Assembly: GCA_040398525.1 (NCBI GenBank)
Contig: JBBATY010000019.1
Coordinates: 1 to 64,000, forward strand
From: VFMC01 sp040398525
Lineage (GTDB): Bacteria > Actinomycetota > Acidimicrobiia > Acidimicrobiales > Ilumatobacteraceae
Direction of reading: 5' to 3'
Length of the DNA stretch: 64,000 bases
Shown here: piece after piece, positions 19,073-27,066 of the stretch
Numbering within the stretch: the stretch's first letter is position 1
Layout: the number at the start of each line of letters is the position of its first letter
The notes under the pieces: generated by a model
Database searches by the model: none
Seen by the model: only the letters and a program-made list of their open reading frames with translations
What the model was told of the DNA's origin: nothing
Translations under genes and position numbers: made by a program

Positions 19073-19078
19073 ACCCTA
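19073..19078 (-). promoter_or_regulatory. -10 hexamer for leaderless cdd
   Basis: TAGGGT on the minus strand, 6 bases before the cdd ATG. Confidence 0.5.
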
Positions 19079-19160
19079 CCCCGATCGTGTCGTCGGCGCT
19101 CACCGGACTCCTCCTCCAGGTGCGTCGCCGCAGCCGCCCCGCACATGCCACGATGGACAC

Positions 19161-19985
19161 GTGTCAGATGATGAAGTCCCCGCCACCGCGCCCGATGCAC
19201 CCGAGCCCTGGCAGCAGCCGCGCACCTGGCGCCATCGACTGCTCGACAACGGCGTGGCGCGCACGGTGCTGTCGATCTGGTCGTGGCTGGTGCTCGGCAT
19301 CGTGGTCCTCATCTGGACCCCGCTGGTCGCCATCACATTGGTGGTCACGTACCCGTTCGACAAGGGCCGCTACGCCCCCGGCTACCTGTTCCGCAAGCTC
19401 ACCGTCGTGCACCAGGTGCTCAACCCGCTGTGGACCTTCCGCACATCGGGCACGATGATCACCGACCCGCGCCGGCCCTACGTGGTGGTCGCCAACCACC
19501 AGAGCTTCGTCGACATCCTGCTCATCTCGCACCTGCCGTGGGAGATGAAGTGGCTGTCGAAGGAGAGCATCCTGAAGATCCCCTGCGTCGGCTGGATGAT
19601 GCGCATGGCGGGCGACATCCGCCTCGTGCGCGGCCAGAAGGACAGCATCATTGCGGCGATGGCCTCGATGCACGACCGGCTGTCGAAGAAGGTGAGCGTG
19701 ATGGTGTTCCCCGAGGGCACGCGCTCCAAGGACGGTCACGTCAAGGCGTTCAAAGACGGTGCGTTCCGCCTGGCGATCGAGGCCCAGGTTCCCATCTTGC
19801 CGATGGTGGTGAACGGCGCCGACACCGCACTGGTGAAGGGCGATTGGCGACTCGGGGTGAGCGATGCCGAAGTGCGCGTGCTCGAGCCGATCAGCACCGA
19901 GGGCCTCACGCTGGCAGATGTGCCCGAGCTGCGCGAGCGGGTGCGCGACATCATCGTCGCGGAGCTTGCGAAGATGCGGTCGTGA
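19161..19985 (+). CDS. 1-acyl-sn-glycerol-3-phosphate acyltransferase (PlsC-like)
   Basis: 274-residue membrane acyltransferase for phosphatidic acid synthesis or a related acylation. An N-terminal membrane helix (SIWSWLVLGIVVLIWTPLVA) precedes the four acyltransferase blocks: VANHQSFVDILLI (NHQSxxD variant of HX4D), KWLSKESILKIPCVGW, MVFPEGTRSKDG and VPILPMVVNGAD. GTG 19161 is the best start; the bases before it (cacgat then 6 bases) are only a weak -10 match. It overlaps psuG by GTGA. Confidence 0.9.
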   Translation: MSDDEVPATAPDAPEPWQQPRTWRHRLLDNGVARTVLSIWSWLVLGIVVLIWTPLVAITLVVTYPFDKGRYAPGYLFRKLTVVHQVLNPLWTFRTSGTMITDPRRPYVVVANHQSFVDILLISHLPWEMKWLSKESILKIPCVGWMMRMAGDIRLVRGQKDSIIAAMASMHDRLSKKVSVMVFPEGTRSKDGHVKAFKDGAFRLAIEAQVPILPMVVNGADTALVKGDWRLGVSDAEVRVLEPISTEGLTLADVPELRERVRDIIVAELAKMRS

Positions 19986-20911
19986 CGGCAAGCCCGACTC
20001 TGGTCGTGGCTCCCGAGGTCGCCGAGGCGATCGGCTCCGGGCGTGCCGTGGTGGCCCTCGAGAGCACGATCATCAGCCACGGCATGCCCTACCCGACCAA
20101 CGTGCAGATGGCCCGCGAGGTCGAGGGGATCGTGCGCGACCACGGCGCAGTGCCGGCGACGATCGCCGTGCTCGACGGCCGCTGCCACATCGGCCTCGAC
20201 GACGCGCAGCTCGAGCAGTTGGCCACGGCCGACGGCGTGGTGAAGGCCACCACACGCGATCTGCCCTGGCTCGTCGCCACCGGCGCCACCGGCGCCACCA
20301 CCGTGGCGGCGACGATGCGCCTCGCTGCGCTGGCCGGCATCCGGGTGTTCGCCACCGGGGGCATCGGGGGCGTGCACCGCGGCGCCGCCACCAGCATGGA
20401 CGTCTCGGCCGATCTGACCGAGCTCGCCGTCACCCAGGTGGCCGTGGTGTCGGCCGGCGTGAAGAGCATCCTCGACATCGGCCTCACCCTCGAACGGCTC
20501 GAGACGCTCGGCGTGCCGGTGATCGTGCACGACAGCGACGAGTTCCCGTCGTTCTACTCGCGCCACTCCGGCTTCCCTGCGCCACGGCGCCTCGACAGCG
20601 CGGCGGCGATCGCCGCCCACCTGCACGCCACCTGGGACGTGCTCGGGCTGTCGTGCGGGGTCAGCATCGCCAACCCGATCCCGGTCGCCGACGAGATTCC
20701 CGCGCACGAGATCGGTCGAGTGATCGACGAAGCGCTCGCCGAGCTCGACGAGTTCGGCATCGTCGGCCAGGACGTCACTCCGTTCCTGCTCGCCAAGGTG
20801 GTCGAGCGCACCGAGGGCCGCAGCCTGGCAGCCAACCTGGCGCTGGTGCGCCACAACGCCGCGGTCGCAGCACAGGTGGCCGTTGCCTACACCAGCCTGC
20901 TCGGCGGCTGA
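19982..20911 (+). CDS. psuG: Pseudouridine-5'-phosphate glycosidase
   Basis: 309 residues; cleaves pseudouridine 5'-phosphate into uracil and ribose 5-phosphate. Signatures visible: VALESTIISHGMPYPTN at the N-terminus, HIGLDDAQLEQLA, KATTRDLPW, VFATGGIGGVHRGA, VSAGVKSILDIG (with the likely catalytic lysine), DEFPSFYSRHSGF and ANPIPVADEI. Length is normal. No PsuK kinase gene is adjacent. GTG start inside the stop of the acyltransferase, with a methyltransferase gene 2 bases downstream: one operon of three unrelated functions. Confidence 0.95.
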   Translation: MTASPTLVVAPEVAEAIGSGRAVVALESTIISHGMPYPTNVQMAREVEGIVRDHGAVPATIAVLDGRCHIGLDDAQLEQLATADGVVKATTRDLPWLVATGATGATTVAATMRLAALAGIRVFATGGIGGVHRGAATSMDVSADLTELAVTQVAVVSAGVKSILDIGLTLERLETLGVPVIVHDSDEFPSFYSRHSGFPAPRRLDSAAAIAAHLHATWDVLGLSCGVSIANPIPVADEIPAHEIGRVIDEALAELDEFGIVGQDVTPFLLAKVVERTEGRSLAANLALVRHNAAVAAQVAVAYTSLLGG

Positions 20912-20913
20912 CG

Positions 20914-21537
20914 ATGGGGCTGAAGCAGCACTACGAAGAGCGTGTGCTCCCCGTCGTGATCGACAAGATCTGCGGCTCGAAGGGCTTCGCACCACACCGG
21001 CGGGCGACGCTCGCCGGCACCCATCGAACGGTGCTCGAGATCGGCTTCGGCTCGGGCACCAACCTGGCGCACTATCCGCCGGAGGTCGAACGTCTGCTCG
21101 CGGTCGAACCGGCCGGGCGTGCCGTCGACCTGGCCGCCGAGCGCATCGCCCGCGCCAGCTTCCCGGTCGAGGTGATCGGCCTCGACGGTGAGCACCTGCC
21201 CCTCGACGCAGCGAGTGTCGACTGCGTGGTGAGCACGTTCACGCTGTGCACCGTGCCCCACGTCGAGCAGGCGTTGGTCGAGATCCGGCGCGTGCTGCGC
21301 CCCGGTGGCACCCTGCACGTGCTCGAGCACGGCCTCGACGACGCAGCCGACGTGCAGCGCTGGCAGCGTCGCCTCGACCCCGTGCAGCACGCCCTCGCCG
21401 GCGGCTGCCACCTCACCCGGCACATCCCGTCGCTCGTCGAGTCGGCCGGGCTCCGCTGGGGCGAGCTGCACCGCTGGCGCGAGGGGCACCCGTACACCTA
21501 CACGTCGCTCACCCGCGGCGTCGCCGTCGTCGCCTGA
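20914..21537 (+). CDS. SAM-dependent class I methyltransferase
   Basis: 207-residue methyltransferase. Motif I is VLEIGFGSGTNL, the acidic residue after strand 2 is in LLAVEPAG, and DAASVDCVVSTFTLCTV with VLRPGGTLHVLEHG gives motifs of the UbiE/Methyltransf_11 type. Substrate unknown. It is 2 bases after psuG and converges on the LLM oxidoreductase gene. Confidence 0.85.
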   Translation: MGLKQHYEERVLPVVIDKICGSKGFAPHRRATLAGTHRTVLEIGFGSGTNLAHYPPEVERLLAVEPAGRAVDLAAERIARASFPVEVIGLDGEHLPLDAASVDCVVSTFTLCTVPHVEQALVEIRRVLRPGGTLHVLEHGLDDAADVQRWQRRLDPVQHALAGGCHLTRHIPSLVESAGLRWGELHRWREGHPYTYTSLTRGVAVVA

Positions 21538-21569
21538 CGGCCGAGCCTCGGCACGCTCGCAGCGTCGCC

Positions 21570-22496
21570 TCACCCGCCGGCGTGCGCGGCGAGGAGGCGC
21601 TTCACCTCGCCGGCCATCGCGATGGTGGCGTCGACATCGTCGCCACAGAGGCAGAGGTCGAGCTCGTGCGCGCCGGCATCGACGAAGGGGGCCAGCGCCG
21701 CGGCGACATCGGCCGCGGTGCCATAGGGCGTGTACTTCTCGAACGCCTCGAACGGCAGGCCGTAGAAGCGCTGCATGTCGCGTGCCACCGCGGTCCGGGC
21801 AGCCTCACGGGTGTCGGCGAGACCTACCCATGCCTGCAGCTTGTGCCGCCAGGCCACCTCGGGCCGTCCTGCCTGCGCAGCGCTGTCGGCGCACATCGCG
21901 ACCGCCGTGGCGAAGCGCCGCGGGGAGCACCACGTGCCGAGCCATCCGTCACCGAAGCGGCCGGCCCGGTGGATGGCAGCGTCCGAACGCCCACCCACCA
22001 GCACCGGGATGGCCGGCGACGGGGTCGGGACGATGCGGCAGGCGTCGATGTCGAAGAACTCGTCGTGGTGGGTGACCTCCTCGCCGGCGAGGAGCCCGCG
22101 CACGACGGTGAGCGACGAGTCGCACCGCCGCCCACGGGTGCGCGGGTCGACACCGCACACCTCGACCTCGTGACGGTCCTCGCCACCGATGCCCACACCG
22201 AACACGACCCGACCCGGGGCGAGCTCGGCCAGGGTGGCGAGCGACCGGGCGACCGTCACCGGATGGCGCAGCGGCAGCAGATAGACGCCGATGTGCAGCC
22301 CGAGCGTCGGGTGCAGCCCGGACAAGCCCGCCATCAACACGATCGCGTCGGTTCCGGTGCCGGTGCGGAACGAGACGTGATCGGCGGCCAGCACACCGTC
22401 GATACCTGCATCGGCGAGGGCCGACATCAGCCGTCGCCGCTCGTCCACTGTCGTTGCGGTCAGCCCGGCCGCCGGGACGGCCCCCATCCGGATCAC
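21570..22496 (-). CDS. LLM-class (F420-dependent type) oxidoreductase
   Basis: 308-residue luciferase-like TIM barrel. Visible: DGVLAADHVSF near the start, LATLAELAPGRVVFGVGIGG, LLAGEEVTHHDEFF, PAIPVLVGGRSDAAIHRAGRFGDGW. In actinobacteria this pattern usually goes with cofactor F420, though FMN use is possible. Substrate unknown. GTG 22496 (VIRMGAVPAAG) fits a TACGGT hexamer 7 bases upstream; the frame extends further but is arginine-rich and unlike the family. Confidence 0.88.
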   Translation of the reverse strand: MIRMGAVPAAGLTATTVDERRRLMSALADAGIDGVLAADHVSFRTGTGTDAIVLMAGLSGLHPTLGLHIGVYLLPLRHPVTVARSLATLAELAPGRVVFGVGIGGEDRHEVEVCGVDPRTRGRRCDSSLTVVRGLLAGEEVTHHDEFFDIDACRIVPTPSPAIPVLVGGRSDAAIHRAGRFGDGWLGTWCSPRRFATAVAMCADSAAQAGRPEVAWRHKLQAWVGLADTREAARTAVARDMQRFYGLPFEAFEKYTPYGTAADVAAALAPFVDAGAHELDLCLCGDDVDATIAMAGEVKRLLAAHAGG

Positions 22497-22503
22497 GGAC
22501 GCG

Positions 22504-22509
22504 ACCGTA
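22504..22509 (-). promoter_or_regulatory. -10 hexamer for leaderless LLM oxidoreductase gene
   Basis: TACGGT on the minus strand, 7 bases before GTG 22496. Confidence 0.5.
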
Positions 22510-22580
22510 CCGCGGGTCGGCCGGCGCAGTCTGCGGGCCGCTCGTCGCCGCAACCACGCCCGTCGGCGAGGTGTGGAGGT

Positions 22581-23312
22581 TCAGTGGTGGCCGGTGCCGC
22601 CGAAGCTGGCCCGCAGGTTGTCCGGGGTGAGCACCTCGGCAGGCGGGCCCGAGGCAACGATCCGCCCGGCGAGCAGCAGCACATGGTCGGCCGTCTCGGC
22701 ATCGTCGATGTCGTGGGTGCTCATCACCACCGCACACCCCCGTGCCCGCTCCGCGGCGATGGCGGTAGCGAAGGTTTCGCGCCCTGCCGGGTCGAGCCCG
22801 GCGGTCGGCTCGTCGAGCAGCAACAGGTCGCCGTGGCGGGCGAGTGCCTGGCCGAGATGGGCGCGCTGACGCTGACCACCGGAGAGCTCCATCAGCGGGC
22901 GGTCGGCGAACTCGCCGACGCCCATCCGTTCGATCGCCTCCGCGCACCACCGCCGGTCGTCGGCATGCTGACGGCGCAGCAGGCCGAGCGACGCGAAACG
23001 GCCCATGGCCACCACATCGGCCGCCCGCAGCGGCAGGGTGAACGACCGGGCCGGATGCTGCGACAGGTACCCGACGCGCGCCGGCTGCGTGCCCGGTGCC
23101 CCTCCGAGGACCTGCACCGAGCCGGCGATCGGCTCGAGCAGACCGGCGAGTGTCTTCAGCAGCGTCGACTTGCCCGAGCCATTGGTGCCGATCAGGCACA
23201 ACAGCCCGCCGGGCCGCAGGGTGAGCGAGATGTTCTCGACCACGACGTGGCCGTCGTAGCCGATGCACAACGTGTCGAGCTCGAGTGCTGCGCGATCAGT
23301 GGTGGTGGCCAT
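22581..23312 (-). CDS. znuC: Zinc (or manganese) ABC transporter, ATP-binding protein
   Basis: 243-residue ATPase of the metal ABC importer. Walker A is GTNGSGKST, the signature LSGGQRQRAHLGQAL, Walker B DLLLLDEPTAGLDP and the switch histidine STHDID. It ends in GHH. It overlaps the permease gene by 17 bases, and the three genes run binding protein, permease, ATPase, transcribed from the Zur-like promoter at 25.2 kb. Confidence 0.93.
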   Translation of the reverse strand: MATTTDRAALELDTLCIGYDGHVVVENISLTLRPGGLLCLIGTNGSGKSTLLKTLAGLLEPIAGSVQVLGGAPGTQPARVGYLSQHPARSFTLPLRAADVVAMGRFASLGLLRRQHADDRRWCAEAIERMGVGEFADRPLMELSGGQRQRAHLGQALARHGDLLLLDEPTAGLDPAGRETFATAIAAERARGCAVVMSTHDIDDAETADHVLLLAGRIVASGPPAEVLTPDNLRASFGGTGHH

Positions 23313-24192
23313 GGCCGCCTCCGTGGTCGTGGTCGTGCGGGGGCAATGCGTCGCGCTCGTGGCGTGCAGTCGACGAACGCCGCACCTCGGTGACAGCCAG
23401 CGTCGCCAGGAACACCCCCACGCTCACCACCACGATGCTGGCGCCGGCGGCGAGGTCGGCGTGATAGCTCAACAGCAGCCCCGCGTAGACCGACAGCGAC
23501 CCGACGGCAGCGGCGACCAGCATCATCACGCCGACTCGTCGGCTCATCAGCGCGGCGGTCGAGGCGGGCGCGACCAGCATGCCGAACACGAGCAGCGTGC
23601 CGACTGCCTGGAACGAGCTGAGGATCGCCACGGCGACGACGAGCAGGAGCAGGTTCTCGTAGCGACGGACCCCGAACCCCGACGTGGCCGCCAACTCGGC
23701 ATCGAGCGACAGCAGCAGGAACGGGCGGCGACACACCCAGGCGACGGCGCACACAGCAGCGAGCGCGATGAGCTGCCAGAGCAGGTCGGTGGGGCTCACG
23801 CCGAGGATCTCGCCGGTGAAGATCCGGGTCAGATCGCCGAAGAACGTGCGCGACCGCGAGGTGATCATCACGCCGAGTGCCAGCATTCCGGCGAAGAGCA
23901 GGCCGATCGCAGTGTCGCCCGACAGCCGCGACCGGCGGGTGATCACCGATACGCCACCCATCATCACCACCGTCCCCGCTGCTGCGCCGACGACGGCCGG
24001 GATCCCGACGAGCACCGCGATGGCGATGCCGGGCAACACGCCGTGGGCCAGCGCATCGGCGACGAAGGCGAGGCCGCGCAGCACCACGAACGTGCCCGCC
24101 ACAGCGCAGGCGAGGGCGACAAGGACTCCCGCGGCGAGGGCGCGGGCCATGAACGGGTTGTCGACGAACGGATCGAGGAGGGGCCCGGTCAC
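23296..24192 (-). CDS. znuB: Zinc (or manganese) ABC transporter, permease with His-rich tail
   Basis: 298-residue permease of the ABC-3 family with about eight membrane segments; FVADALAHGVLPGIAIAVL and TFFGDLTRIFTGEILGVSPTD are family regions. The C-terminus is an exposed metal-binding type tail (DALPPHDHDHGGGHGHHH), unusual for this subunit and suggestive of zinc chelation at the cytoplasmic face. GTG 24192. The His-rich codons overlap the start of the ATPase gene. Confidence 0.92.
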   Translation of the reverse strand: MTGPLLDPFVDNPFMARALAAGVLVALACAVAGTFVVLRGLAFVADALAHGVLPGIAIAVLVGIPAVVGAAAGTVVMMGGVSVITRRSRLSGDTAIGLLFAGMLALGVMITSRSRTFFGDLTRIFTGEILGVSPTDLLWQLIALAAVCAVAWVCRRPFLLLSLDAELAATSGFGVRRYENLLLLVVAVAILSSFQAVGTLLVFGMLVAPASTAALMSRRVGVMMLVAAAVGSLSVYAGLLLSYHADLAAGASIVVVSVGVFLATLAVTEVRRSSTARHERDALPPHDHDHGGGHGHHH

Positions 24193-24226
24193 GGCGTCAC
24201 ACTACGAGAGCGCCGCCGGGCACCCG

Positions 24227-25192
24227 TCATGCCAGCGCGTCGGCGATGCGGGTGGCCAGGTCGGTCATGAACGCCGCATACCCGCCGGAATCGGGCAGGT
24301 CGTGCGACGGCAGATCGACGAGCGGGACCCCGATCGTGGCAGCGATCTGCTCGGCAACCTCGGCTGGCGTGCCGGCCTCGGTGAAGACTGCCCGAACGCC
24401 GGATTGTGCGGCCAGCTGCTCGAGCTCGACCAGTTCCTTCGCCGACGCCTCGGCATTCGACGACAGGCTGGGGATGACGGCACCGATCAGCTCGCAGCCG
24501 TAGCGGTCGGCGAAGTAGCCGAGCGACTCGTGTCCGGTCACCAGCTTGCACTCGCCGTCCGGGATGCGGTCGATGATCGTCTGCACCTCGGCGTCGAGCT
24601 CGGAGAGCGCGGCAGTGACGGCGGCCTCCTGCGCAGCGAGGTCGGTGCCCAGCGCCTTCTCGAGCGCGTCGGTGAGCGCTGGCACCATCTCGGCCATCGT
24701 GGCGGCCGAGGTCCACAGGTGCGGGTCGCCACCTTCGTGGCCGTGATCGTCGCCCTCGTCGGAGTGAGCCTCCTCGCCGTCGGCGAGATCGCGCACCGTC
24801 ACGTGCTCGGAGGCCTCGAACAACGGAACCTTGCCGTCCGACACCTGGTCGAGCGCATCGTGGAGGCCCTCCTCGAGGTCGAGGCCGTTGGCCACCACGA
24901 TCGCAGCGGTCATCATCCGCTCGATGTCGCGCGCCGAGGCGCTGAAGTCGTGCGGGTCGGCACCGTCGGGCACGATCACCTCGACGTGCGCGGCATCGCC
25001 GACCAGCTGGGTGACGATGTCGCCGAGGATCGAGTAGGTGACCACCACGAGCGGCTTGCCATCGACCGTGGCCACGGGTGTCTCGCGCTCGCTGCTCCCA
25101 CAGGCAGATGCGACGAGGGCGGCTGCTGCGAGCAGCAGGCCGATGCGAGGCGCCCGTGCCGGGGCGGGGCGGAGGTGGTGTCGGTGGAGCAT
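24227..25192 (-). CDS. znuA: Zinc ABC transporter, substrate-binding lipoprotein
   Basis: 321-residue binding protein. The signal peptide ends in a lipobox (LVASACGSS, Cys about residue 31), so it is anchored to the outer face of the membrane. The family zinc ligands are visible as GADPHDF, DPHLW and VTGHESLGYFADRYG. A His/Asp-rich loop (EEAHSDEGDDHGHEGGD, about 140-156) favours zinc over manganese. First gene of the operon; a Fur/Zur-like box covers its promoter. Confidence 0.93.
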   Translation of the reverse strand: MLHRHHLRPAPARAPRIGLLLAAAALVASACGSSERETPVATVDGKPLVVVTYSILGDIVTQLVGDAAHVEVIVPDGADPHDFSASARDIERMMTAAIVVANGLDLEEGLHDALDQVSDGKVPLFEASEHVTVRDLADGEEAHSDEGDDHGHEGGDPHLWTSAATMAEMVPALTDALEKALGTDLAAQEAAVTAALSELDAEVQTIIDRIPDGECKLVTGHESLGYFADRYGCELIGAVIPSLSSNAEASAKELVELEQLAAQSGVRAVFTEAGTPAEVAEQIAATIGVPLVDLPSHDLPDSGGYAAFMTDLATRIADALA

Positions 25193-25212
25193 GACGTTCC
25201 CGAATCCGTTCT

Positions 25213-25231
25213 GATAATGAGAATCTATCTC
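25213..25231 (-). promoter_or_regulatory. Zur/Fur-family operator of the zinc uptake operon
   Basis: GATAATGAGAATCTATCTC matches the 19-base Fur-family consensus GATAATGATAATCATTATC at 15 positions. It is AT-rich in a GC-rich genome and overlaps the znuA promoter, as expected for repression by Zur when zinc is plentiful. The regulator gene itself is not in the window. Confidence 0.7.
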
Positions 25232-25241
25232 AATAAGTCAA
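25214..25241 (-). promoter_or_regulatory. znuA promoter
   Basis: Minus-strand -35 TTGACT (25236-25241) and -10 CATTAT (25214-25219) with a 16-base spacer, overlapped by the Zur-like box. About 21 bases separate the -10 from the znuA ATG. Confidence 0.55.
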
Positions 25242-25300
25242 CCACGAACGGCTGTGGTCGGCAACCCCGCTCCGGTGCACGAGCGAACGAGCCCGCTCGG

Positions 25301-25306
25301 TACAGT
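25301..25306 (+). promoter_or_regulatory. -10 hexamer for leaderless Zn-ribbon gene
   Basis: TACAGT, 7 bases before ATG 25314. Confidence 0.55.
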
Positions 25307-25313
25307 CACGCGC

Positions 25314-25721
25314 ATGACCGACACCGCTGCCCCTGCTCAGGTCCCGATCGTCGAGTACCTGGTCCTCGGCGACCACCCGCACCTCGTCGCCACCGCATGC
25401 ACGTCGTGTGGCGCCCGCTACTTCGACCGTCGCAACGCATGCGCGGGTTGCTTCGGCACCGAGTTCACCAAGGTCGACGTCGGCACCGAGGGCGAGTTGC
25501 GCTCGTTCACCATCGTCACCTTCGCCGCACCCGGCGTTCCCGTGCCCTTCGTCGCCGCCGTCATCGACTGCGGCGGCACCAGCGTGCGCGCCAACATCAT
25601 CAACACCGAGCCCGACCCCGCACACGTCAAGCTCGGCATGCGCGTGCGCCTGGTCACCTACTCGCTGGGCACCGACGACAACGGCACCGAGGCGATCGCC
25701 TTCGGGTTCGAGCCGGCCTGA
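25314..25721 (+). CDS. Zn-ribbon/OB-fold thiolase partner (DUF35 family)
   Basis: 135-residue protein with a rubredoxin-like zinc ribbon (two CxxC pairs: CTSCG and CAGC, 12 residues between) followed by an OB-fold domain (GELRSFTIVTF onward). This DUF35/ChsH2-like family forms complexes with SCPx-type thiolases or MaoC hydratases in CoA-thioester metabolism, including sterol side-chain breakdown. The thiolase gene directly downstream supports a complex. Leaderless ATG. Confidence 0.88.
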   Translation: MTDTAAPAQVPIVEYLVLGDHPHLVATACTSCGARYFDRRNACAGCFGTEFTKVDVGTEGELRSFTIVTFAAPGVPVPFVAAVIDCGGTSVRANIINTEPDPAHVKLGMRVRLVTYSLGTDDNGTEAIAFGFEPA

Positions 25722-25789
25722 TTCCCTTCACGATCAACGCCAACATCCACGCCGCCACAGGCGCCACCACCCACCACAAGGAGCACCCC

Positions 25790-26995
25790 ATGGCTGAGAA
25801 CGTCTGGATCCTCGGGATCACGATGACCAAGTTCGGCAAGCACCCCGACAAAGACGTCGTCGACCTCGGCGCGATGGCCGCCATGGGCGCGCTCGCCGAT
25901 GCCGGCGTGTCGATGGGCGAGATGGGCATCCTCGCTGCCGGCAACCTGATGAACGCGAGCTCCGGCTTCGGCCAGCAGCTGCAGAAGCAGATCGGCCAGA
26001 CCGGCATCCCGGTGTACAACGTGGCCAACGCCTGCGCCACGGGTGCCACGGCGCTGCGCACGGTGATCATGGCGGTGAAGGCCGGCGAGTGCGACATGGG
26101 CCTCGCCGTCGGCGTCGAGAAGCTCGCTGGTGCGGGCCTGCTCGGTGGTGGCGGACGGGCCAAGAGCGACGGCAAGGTGTGGTCGCCGTCGGGCCGCTAC
26201 GGCGCAGTGATGCCCACCGACGGCCGCATCGGCACCGACGCCATGCCCGGCACGTTCGCCCAGGTCGGCATGGAGTACGGCCACAAGTACGGCGAGGTGT
26301 CGTTCGAGACCTTCGCGAAGATCAGCGAGAAGAACCACGCCCACAGCACGCTCAACCCGCTGGCGGCCTACTCGAAGCGGTTCACGCTCGACGAGATCAT
26401 GAACGACATGATGATCGCCTACCCCAACACCCGGGCGATGTGCTCGGCCAACTGCGATGGCGCCGCTGCGGCGGTGGTGGTGAGCGAGAGCAAGCTGCGC
26501 ACGCTGTCGCTCGAGCAGCAGCGCCGCGCCGTCAAGGTGTCGGCCTCGGTGCTCACCACCGACCCCTACGAGGAGGCCTGCCAGATCCTCCCCAACGTCA
26601 ACACCCTCACGCGCAATGCCGCCATGAAGGCCTACGAGATGGCCGGTGTGGCACCCGCGGACCTCGACCTGGTCGAGCTGCACGACTGCTTCGCGACGGC
26701 CGAGCTGGTGCACTACGACAACCTGATGCTCTGCCCGGAGGGCGGCGCCGTCGAGTTCTTCGAGTCGGGTGCTCCGTGGCGCGATGGCAGCACCCCGGTG
26801 AACGTGAGCGGCGGCCTGCAGAGCAAGGGCCACCCCATCTCGGCCACCGGCATCGCCAACATCTGGGAGGTCTGCCACCACCTCCGCGGCGAGGCGGGCG
26901 ACCGCCAGATCGAGGGTGCGAAGGTGGGCCTGGCCCACGTCATCGGCCTCGGTTCGGCGTGTGGCGTGCACATCCTCGAGAAGTCCGGCCTCTGA
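25790..26995 (+). CDS. SCPx-type thiolase (acetyl-CoA acetyltransferase-like)
   Basis: 401-residue thiolase-fold protein. The nucleophilic Cys lies in VANACATGATAL; His motifs are LHDCFATAEL and LQSKGHPISATG; VIGLGSACGVHIL ends it. The pattern is that of SCP-2/SCPx thiolases that cleave 3-oxoacyl-CoAs of bulky or branched acids. ATG 25790 has a good AAGGAG 7 bases upstream, in contrast to the leaderless gene before it, so translation is independent. Partner of the DUF35 protein. Confidence 0.9.
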   Translation: MAENVWILGITMTKFGKHPDKDVVDLGAMAAMGALADAGVSMGEMGILAAGNLMNASSGFGQQLQKQIGQTGIPVYNVANACATGATALRTVIMAVKAGECDMGLAVGVEKLAGAGLLGGGGRAKSDGKVWSPSGRYGAVMPTDGRIGTDAMPGTFAQVGMEYGHKYGEVSFETFAKISEKNHAHSTLNPLAAYSKRFTLDEIMNDMMIAYPNTRAMCSANCDGAAAAVVVSESKLRTLSLEQQRRAVKVSASVLTTDPYEEACQILPNVNTLTRNAAMKAYEMAGVAPADLDLVELHDCFATAELVHYDNLMLCPEGGAVEFFESGAPWRDGSTPVNVSGGLQSKGHPISATGIANIWEVCHHLRGEAGDRQIEGAKVGLAHVIGLGSACGVHILEKSGL

Positions 26996-27031
26996 CCGAC
27001 CAACGTCGCTGAGCGACGAATCTCTCTGACG

Positions 27032-27058
27032 GGTGGCCGGTCCCCTGGGCCGGCCACC
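27032..27058. terminator. Bidirectional hairpin terminator
   Basis: Perfect 9-base-pair stem GGTGGCCGG / CCGGCCACC with a 9-base loop between the convergent thiolase and oxidoreductase genes. No T-run follows. Confidence 0.5.
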
Positions 27059-27066
27059 GTCGCGTC

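Noticed and set aside
21246..23393. 715-codon plus-strand frame across the LLM and znuC genes
   Set aside because: It runs antisense to two clearly recognised proteins and is a composition artefact.
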